Assembly (NCBI GenBank): GCA_026991065.1
Contig: JALXCG010000748.1
Location: forward strand, 1 to 11,560
Direction of reading: 5' to 3'
DNA from: JALXCG01 sp026991065 [NCBI: Gemmatimonadota bacterium]
GTDB taxonomy: Bacteria > GCA-2686955
Length of the DNA: 11,560 nt
The notes beneath the pieces are model-generated. The model was not told the DNA's origin. It was given only the letters and a program-made list of their open reading frames with translations, and did no database searches. How positions within the stretch are numbered: the stretch's first letter is position 1; the number at the start of each line of letters is the position of its first letter. Position numbers and translations under genes: made by a program. This document shows positions 7,122 to 11,560 of the stretch, one piece after another.

Positions 7122-8531
7122 ATGTCTGAACGAGGCGACCACCCAAAGTCCTCCAGCGGCGAATCATCCAGCAGCGGCAGCTCCCGACGGCGCCGGCGGC
7201 GACGACGTTCGCCCGCGCGCGGTGCCGCGGCCAGGAACCGCAAGAGCGGCCAAGCCGAAGCATCCGATTCGGAGAGCCGGCGCCCAGCGACGCGCTCCAA
7301 CCGTGGCGGTCGCTCCGGGCGCAACTCCCGCGGCCGGGGGCGGCGGCCCAAGGCCCGGTCCCGCGGGCGACAGCGCGGTTCGGGTCGGGAAGAGATACTC
7401 GAATCACGCTTGATCGATCCCCAAAGTGCGCCATTCGAAGTCGAGGGCGTGCTCGAGGTCATGCCGACCGGCGTGGGTTTCCTCCGCAGCATTGAGAACT
7501 CCTATTTCCCGGCGGCCGAAGATACGTTCGTCAGCAAAGAGCTGATCAAGGGGTTGTTTCTGCGCGAGGGGGACACGCTTTGCGGCCTGGCCCGCGAGGG
7601 CACGCGAGGGCCGGTGCTCGAAGAGGTCGACACGGTCAACGATCTGGACACCGACACCCTGGAGATGCGCCCGCCCTTTGCCGATCTCACGCCGATCGAT
7701 CCCGTGGAACGTCTCCGCATGGAGACCACCCCGGAAAACCTCACCGGCCGAGTCATCGACCTCCTGGCACCGGTCGGCTTGGGCCAAAGAGGGCTCATCG
7801 TGTCTCCGCCCAAAGCCGGTAAGACGATGGTGCTGAAGACAATCGCGGAAGCGATCGCAACCAACCGTCCAGACATCCACCTGATCGTCCTGCTTGTCGA
7901 CGAGCGCCCGGAAGAGGTCACCGACCTGCGCAGGTCAGTCCGCGGCGAGGTGATTCACTCATCCAACGACATGCCGGTGCGCAACCACACCCGGGTCGCC
8001 AGCGTCACCATCGAGCGCGCCAAGCGACTGGTGGAATCGGGCCGCGACGTGGTGATTCTGATGGACTCGCTGACCCGCCTGGCGCGGGCCCACAATGTGG
8101 CGATTACTGGCAGCGGCAAAGTGATGTCCGGCGGCATTGATGCGCGCGCTCTGTTTGAGCCGAAGCGGTTCTTTGGCGCCGCGCGCAATGTGGTCGAGGG
8201 CGGCAGTCTTACAATCCTGGCGACCGCACTGATCGAAACCGGCAGCCGCATGGACGAGGTGATCTTCCAGGAGTTCAAAGGAACCGGGAACTGGGAGTTG
8301 GAGCTTTCGCGGGACCTGGCCAACAAACGCATATTCCCCGCGATCGACGTCAACAAGAGCGGAACCCGAAAGGAGGAGAAGCTCTTTGACTCCAGCGAAC
8401 TGATTCCGGTGCAGCGTCTCCGCCGCGGCCTCGCCAGCATGCCCCCCGCTCAAGCCATGGAGATGCTGCTCAATAAGATGCCGAGCTTCGAGTCAAACGC
8501 GAAGTTCCTGATGCTGCTCAACACCCAGTGA
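7122..8531 (+). CDS. rho: Transcription termination factor Rho with Arg-rich N-terminal tract
   Basis: This 469-residue protein is the hexameric RNA-dependent ATPase/helicase that ends transcription at Rho-dependent sites. Residues from about 105 align with Rho throughout: RNA-binding OB fold (GVLEVMPTGVGFLRS, 109-123), RMETTPENLTGRVIDLLAPVGLGQRGLIVSPPKAGKT with Walker A at 229-235, LLVDERPEEVTDLRR (257-271), Walker B VVILMDS (310-316), GKVMSGGIDARAL, and the NKSGTRKEE loop (411-419). Catalytic motifs look intact. The first 90 residues are low-complexity Ser/Arg/Gly with eight consecutive arginines (22-29); the usual N-terminal three-helix Rho_N bundle is absent. Such basic extensions occur in Rho of several phyla and may add RNA contacts. 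SSND (280-283) with NHTRVA (288-293) replaces the common STFDEP-type stretch. Gene stands alone, divergent from the kinase gene. Confidence 0.97.
   Translation: MSERGDHPKSSSGESSSSGSSRRRRRRRRSPARGAAARNRKSGQAEASDSESRRPATRSNRGGRSGRNSRGRGRRPKARSRGRQRGSGREEILESRLIDPQSAPFEVEGVLEVMPTGVGFLRSIENSYFPAAEDTFVSKELIKGLFLREGDTLCGLAREGTRGPVLEEVDTVNDLDTDTLEMRPPFADLTPIDPVERLRMETTPENLTGRVIDLLAPVGLGQRGLIVSPPKAGKTMVLKTIAEAIATNRPDIHLIVLLVDERPEEVTDLRRSVRGEVIHSSNDMPVRNHTRVASVTIERAKRLVESGRDVVILMDSLTRLARAHNVAITGSGKVMSGGIDARALFEPKRFFGAARNVVEGGSLTILATALIETGSRMDEVIFQEFKGTGNWELELSRDLANKRIFPAIDVNKSGTRKEEKLFDSSELIPVQRLRRGLASMPPAQAMEMLLNKMPSFESNAKFLMLLNTQ
7475..7490 (+). repeat. 16-nt direct repeat, copy 2 (inside rho)
   Basis: Exact second copy of the leader sequence at 6804-6819. 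It covers rho codons for G119-S123 (GFLRS), part of the primary RNA-binding site. Confidence 0.6.
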
Positions 8532-8820
8532 GCATGTAACACCCCGGGGAGCGGAGCGGGAGCCGGCGCTGGCCGGACGGCCGCTATACCGCGCCCGGTT
8601 CCCAGGCAAGGGTTGCCGGCGGAGCGCTGGCACTTGCGGAGATTGGCTCGCCACTCAGAGAGATTTTCCGCGCCTGCTCCTGGTACGCTCCGCAGGCTCC
8701 CCCATCTCCGTTCCCCCCAAGCTGCGATACACCACTGTCTTACCGCCATCCACGGCGGCCGGCACAAGACTTGCGCCAACCCGGCTCAGCCGCGTCTTCA
8801 CCCCGCGGACGGAGCCGCCC
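8532..8820. other. Intergenic region after rho, no gene seen
   Basis: This 289-bp stretch follows rho and precedes the secreted-protein gene. Reading frames here show no family resemblance. Short stems are present, such as GGCC/GGCC at 8571-8582 and CCGCC/GGCGG at 8743-8758 with partial flanking GTCTT/AAGAC (8737-8741, 8766-8770). None is followed by a T-run, so no intrinsic terminator of rho can be called. No clear promoter is seen. GGAG at 8811-8814, 6 nt before the ATG at 8821, is a good ribosome site for the next gene. Confidence 0.5.
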
Positions 8821-9873
8821 ATGACCACTGCCACTCTCCTGCGAACCTCGCTGCTTTCGGTGCTCATCGCGCTGGCGCTGGCGCACTGGCCAAGTCTGGA
8901 TCCCCGAACTCAGCCCCTGACCTATTCCGGTTCAACCGCCACCGCTACCGAGAATCACTACATTCTGGACTGTGTGGACCGGATGCGCGAATCGGATGCA
9001 AAATCAACGGTGGAGGAAAACAGCGCCGCGCACCTGGAATGCACGGCGCGGCGCCTGGGAAGCATCACACCGGAGCTGACCCGATACGAAGTCAATTATC
9101 CACAGGCGCAGATCAACCGCTGGCAGGTGAGTTGCGAGCCCGGTGGCGAACCTGAAATTGTCCCACTCCCGGCGCCATTGGCGAGTGATTTCGGTTACGC
9201 CGTCGACCTGGCCCCGAGCGGCCGCATCCAGAACATTCAACGTACCGGTCCACGCACCGTGTTTCCGAATGCCCGACTCTACGAAGAGGAGCAGAATGCT
9301 TTCGTGGAGTTCCTGCCGCGGCTCTTCGTCACGGTCGCCGGGCGCAGTCTGAAGCCGGGCGCCACCTGGAGTTCCACGCGAATCCAGCGTCTGGATACGG
9401 CGCCGGATGTGGTTGCCCTGCTGCAGACAACGCTGCACTGCCAATTCATCCGGGTAGAGTCCGCGCGCACCGCCCACATCAAAGTGACCTTCTCGCATGA
9501 GTTCGCGGCGGCGGATGCCAGCGGCCAATCGCGCGGCCGGCTCCGCGAATCAGGCGGTTCGGGAGAGTTCACCTTCGATCTTCAAACACGACAACCGCTG
9601 ACATTCCAGGCTCAGGAGCACGTGAGCTTCGACATTGTCGCGAACGAGGGGGAGCCGACCCGGTTCGAGCGCGAGCTGTCGATCCATCTGCGGCCGGTGG
9701 ATTCACTGTCCACGGCGGGGATCGAAGAGAAACAACCCAACTCCACGTCGGCCGACGCGGAGCATCAGGAGCGCAGAGCGCGCTTGACCACGCGTATCAA
9801 CTGCTCCGCGGAGAAGGGTTTGACCAGGAAATTCAGGGCCCCGGCCCGCAGCGCCTCCAGAACCTGCTCCTGA
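8821..9873 (+). CDS. Secreted protein of unknown function
   Basis: I do not recognise this 350-residue protein. It begins with a signal peptide: R8, a hydrophobic core at about 10-21, and a plausible signal peptidase I site ALA|HW after residue 21, so it should be exported. The mature part has four spaced cysteines (C51, C74, C105, C207) and a probable beta-rich region (about 165-290) with LKPGATWSST (177-186) and GSGEFTFDLQTRQPL (246-260). This pattern loosely recalls DUF6263-type bacterial proteins; the link is tentative. The ATG has GGAG 6 nt upstream. The last 36 codons run antisense through the 3' end of the receiver gene (109-bp overlap). That tail (from about residue 315) is Arg-rich and carries C328 and C349, so the ancestral C-terminus may have lain near residue 315. 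Confidence 0.75.
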   Translation: MTTATLLRTSLLSVLIALALAHWPSLDPRTQPLTYSGSTATATENHYILDCVDRMRESDAKSTVEENSAAHLECTARRLGSITPELTRYEVNYPQAQINRWQVSCEPGGEPEIVPLPAPLASDFGYAVDLAPSGRIQNIQRTGPRTVFPNARLYEEEQNAFVEFLPRLFVTVAGRSLKPGATWSSTRIQRLDTAPDVVALLQTTLHCQFIRVESARTAHIKVTFSHEFAAADASGQSRGRLRESGGSGEFTFDLQTRQPLTFQAQEHVSFDIVANEGEPTRFERELSIHLRPVDSLSTAGIEEKQPNSTSADAEHQERRARLTTRINCSAEKGLTRKFRAPARSASRTCS

Positions 9874-10166
9874 TTCCCCAGCGAGGTAACCATCACCACC
9901 CGGGCCGCCGGGTCGATGGCTCGAATCTCGCGCGTCGCCTGCATGCCATCCATATGCGGCATGACGACATCCATGGTCACCAATGCAGGGTTCAGGTGGC
10001 GGTACTGGGCAACCGCGGAGGCACCATCTTCCGCCTCGCCGATTACGAGATAGCCACCTCGCTCCAAAACCTTGCGCACCTTGTTCCGGAGAAAGGTGGA
10101 ATCATCCACGATCAAGATGCCTTCATCCGAGCGACCTCCGACTTCCGGGCTCACTGCGCGGCTCAT
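9765..10166 (-). CDS. CheY-like single-domain response regulator
   Basis: This 133-residue protein is a stand-alone receiver domain. Key residues are all present: acidic pair D21/D22 (LIVDDS), phospho-acceptor D66 (MDVVMP), T94 (MVTS), F113 at the position of CheY Tyr106, and K116 (VKPF). It has no output domain, so it must act by binding a partner after phosphorylation. The ATG overlaps the stop of the upstream CheA-like gene (ATGA at 10163-10166), and AGGAG (plus-strand 10172-10176) lies 5 nt before it. This indicates coupled translation and that the CheA-like kinase is its likely phosphodonor. Residues 1-14 before the first beta strand are a short extension. The 3' end overlaps the convergent secreted-protein gene. 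Whether it controls flagella, type IV pili or something else cannot be told from the window. Confidence 0.93.
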   Translation of the reverse strand: MSRAVSPEVGGRSDEGILIVDDSTFLRNKVRKVLERGGYLVIGEAEDGASAVAQYRHLNPALVTMDVVMPHMDGMQATREIRAIDPAARVVMVTSLGNQEQVLEALRAGALNFLVKPFSAEQLIRVVKRALRS

Positions 10167-11560
10167 GCGATCTCCTCTGCTGGTGAAAAGGGAATCCGAA
10201 TCTGGATCACCGTACCCGCGCCTCTGTGACTGTTCACTCGAACCTCGCCACCCAAACGTTCCGCAACCGCGGCGACGACTCCCATGCCGGCGCCGCGACC
10301 ACTGATCTCATCGACCTGCTTGGCGGTTGAGACTCCCGCGCGCGCCATGAGGGCGGTCAGGTCGACATCCGCCGCCGTGGAGCCGGTCGCGGCGCGCAGC
10401 GCCTCCTGATCGACACCGCGACCATCATCTTCCACCTCAACCAGCCAATCACCGGCGTCCCTGGTGAGGACCAGTTGAATGGTTCCAACGGATGGCTTTC
10501 CCCGCTGGCAGCGTTCGGTCACGTCTTCGATGCCGTGATCAACGGCGTTGCGCACCAGATGATGAATGGGATCACGCAGGGCAGTCGCCAATTCACGCGG
10601 CAGGCGGAGATCGGGTGCGACCTTCTCAACAACACGCACGGAGCGGCCGCGTTTTCTGGCGACATCGCGGGCGATGCGCTCGGCGCCACTGAAAAGATAA
10701 GCGCCCGGCACCAAAAGCGAGGCCATGAGATGCTCCCGGACCTCCTGCTCATGCTCGCCGATCCGCTCCAGCATCGCGCTGACCGGAGCGGCCGGAGCGG
10801 CCAATGCGCCCCGCAGCGCGAGCAGTTCCCTGCCGATCCCATCGAGCCCTTTCAGGGCTTTCTTGAGCGCCAACGAACTCGCCCCCGCGGAGGCCCCGGG
10901 CTTGTCACTCCTGGGATTCCGCGGCTTCCCCCCGGAATCCTCCTCCGATTCGGTGAACACGAAACTGCGCACCGAGCAGTTGGCATCTTCGGCAACTCTG
11001 GCGAGAATCGAGTGAATCTCCGCGCCTCCACCACGAACTCCCATCACCAGGCGAAACGCACCATGTTCTTCTCCGGCACGCAGCGTCTCCAGCGCCGGCG
11101 CGGACAAGTAGAGGCTGCCAATCCGTTGCAACTCCTCAAAAACATGCTGCGAACGGCCCGCGCGAATCGGATCATCGAGCGGAAACTCCACCGTCACAAT
11201 GCAGATCTCTTCGCCGGCGGCCGCTGCCTTGCGCAGCGTCTCCTCGGCTGCGGCGTCGATCTTCAGGCGCAGCGCTGCCGGATCGCGCCCGCTCTGCCGG
11301 CGCCGCATGTAGGAGATCGAACGGCTGGTCGCATCCGGAGGAAGCGCCGGACACTCTTCGCTGTCCTTTTCCGGGAGCACCAAGTAGCGCACCAAAACCC
11401 CATCAAAGGCATCATCCACATCAAGCGAACGGGCCAGTATCATTCCGCCCGGGGCCATGGCCGCCCACTGCAGCGACAGCGCTTGATCCGCCGACAGGCG
11501 ACGCACCACCTCGAAAACCGGCAACTCCTCCTCCATGGCCGCCAAAAGGGCGACCCGCGC
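10163..11560 (-). CDS. CheA-like histidine kinase without CheW domain, 5' end outside window
   Basis: The frame is open to the right edge (465 residues visible), so the start is probably beyond it. Internal options are TTG at 11545 and ATG at 11536, but neither has a ribosome site. Numbering from 11545: residues about 112-195 resemble the domain between Hpt and dimerisation regions in some CheA proteins (IVTVEFPLDDPIRAG, then FEELQRIGSLYLSAP). Residues 224-315 are the dimerisation region with LMASLLVPGAYLF; the ATPase domain has N-box HHLVRNAVDHGIE (328-340), EDDGRGVD (372-379) and GRGAGMGV (416-423). The protein ends at residue 460, directly after the ATPase (IRIPFSPAEEIA), so the C-terminal CheW-like domain is missing. 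No Hpt histidine motif is visible; it may lie upstream outside the window or on another protein. The usual GRGVGMDVV reads GRGAGMGVV here. It is coupled to the receiver gene by a 4-bp overlap. Confidence 0.88.
   Translation of the reverse strand, partial: ARVALLAAMEEELPVFEVVRRLSADQALSLQWAAMAPGGMILARSLDVDDAFDGVLVRYLVLPEKDSEECPALPPDATSRSISYMRRRQSGRDPAALRLKIDAAAEETLRKAAAAGEEICIVTVEFPLDDPIRAGRSQHVFEELQRIGSLYLSAPALETLRAGEEHGAFRLVMGVRGGGAEIHSILARVAEDANCSVRSFVFTESEEDSGGKPRNPRSDKPGASAGASSLALKKALKGLDGIGRELLALRGALAAPAAPVSAMLERIGEHEQEVREHLMASLLVPGAYLFSGAERIARDVARKRGRSVRVVEKVAPDLRLPRELATALRDPIHHLVRNAVDHGIEDVTERCQRGKPSVGTIQLVLTRDAGDWLVEVEDDGRGVDQEALRAATGSTAADVDLTALMARAGVSTAKQVDEISGRGAGMGVVAAVAERLGGEVRVNSHRGAGTVIQIRIPFSPAEEIA

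Noticed and set aside
6727-7413. 228-codon open frame on the plus strand
   Set aside because: It runs into rho in another frame and its tail is a Pro/Ala/Arg-rich shadow of the Arg-rich rho start. Only the GFLRS repeat is notable, and that is reported separately.
8542-8582. G+C-rich stems just after rho as an intrinsic terminator
   Set aside because: The CCCCGGGG and GGCC/GGCC stems are short and no T-run follows, so a terminator call is not supported.
8613-9155. 180-codon open frame on the plus strand
   Set aside because: It overlaps the secreted-protein gene, which has a signal peptide and ribosome site. This frame has neither.

Overview
The window looks like chromosomal DNA from a G+C-rich, Gram-negative-type bacterium. 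Core genes (rho, mazG, a glutathione-pathway gene) sit beside signalling genes, and I see no transposase, integrase, phage gene, CRISPR array, tRNA or rRNA. The Rho protein has an SSND...NHTRVA variant near the region where proteobacterial Rho has STFDEP. From memory this resembles Rho of Gemmatimonadota and related uncultured FCB-type lineages, but that placement is an inference.

Left block (1-3943, all minus strand): a plant/alphaproteobacterial-type glutamate-cysteine ligase is followed by the serine protein kinase/AAA+ gene prkA (yeaG) and the 5' part of a DUF444 gene (yhbH/yeaH), which runs off the left edge. PrkA-YhbH, usually with SpoVR, is a conserved stress/starvation module. A glutathione-synthesis gene directly upstream is less usual. 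SpoVR would be expected just outside the window, if present.

Middle block (3944-8531): a 194-bp divergent spacer separates the ligase from mazG (plus strand), a house-cleaning NTP pyrophosphohydrolase. mazG overlaps tail-to-tail, by 38 bp, with a membrane histidine kinase on the minus strand. The kinase's extracytoplasmic sensor region carries a CxxCH c-type haem attachment motif. A roughly 700-bp divergent region separates the kinase from rho. It contains a TTGACA-type promoter, a perfect 15-bp palindrome and a long C-rich rho leader. This leader carries a 16-nt exact copy of a segment of the rho coding sequence. Rho itself starts with about 90 residues of Arg/Ser/Gly-rich low-complexity sequence in place of the usual N-terminal helix bundle.

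Right block (8532-11560): a 289-bp spacer with no convincing gene precedes an unrecognised secreted protein (plus strand). Its 3' end overlaps, antisense and by 109 bp, a single-domain CheY-like receiver on the minus strand. The receiver is translationally coupled (ATGA) to a CheA-like kinase whose 5' end lies beyond the right edge. That kinase has the dimerisation and ATPase domains but no C-terminal CheW domain.

No single new system is obvious. The best leads are the haem-motif kinase, the CheW-less CheA plus receiver pair, and the Rho N-terminus with its leader.
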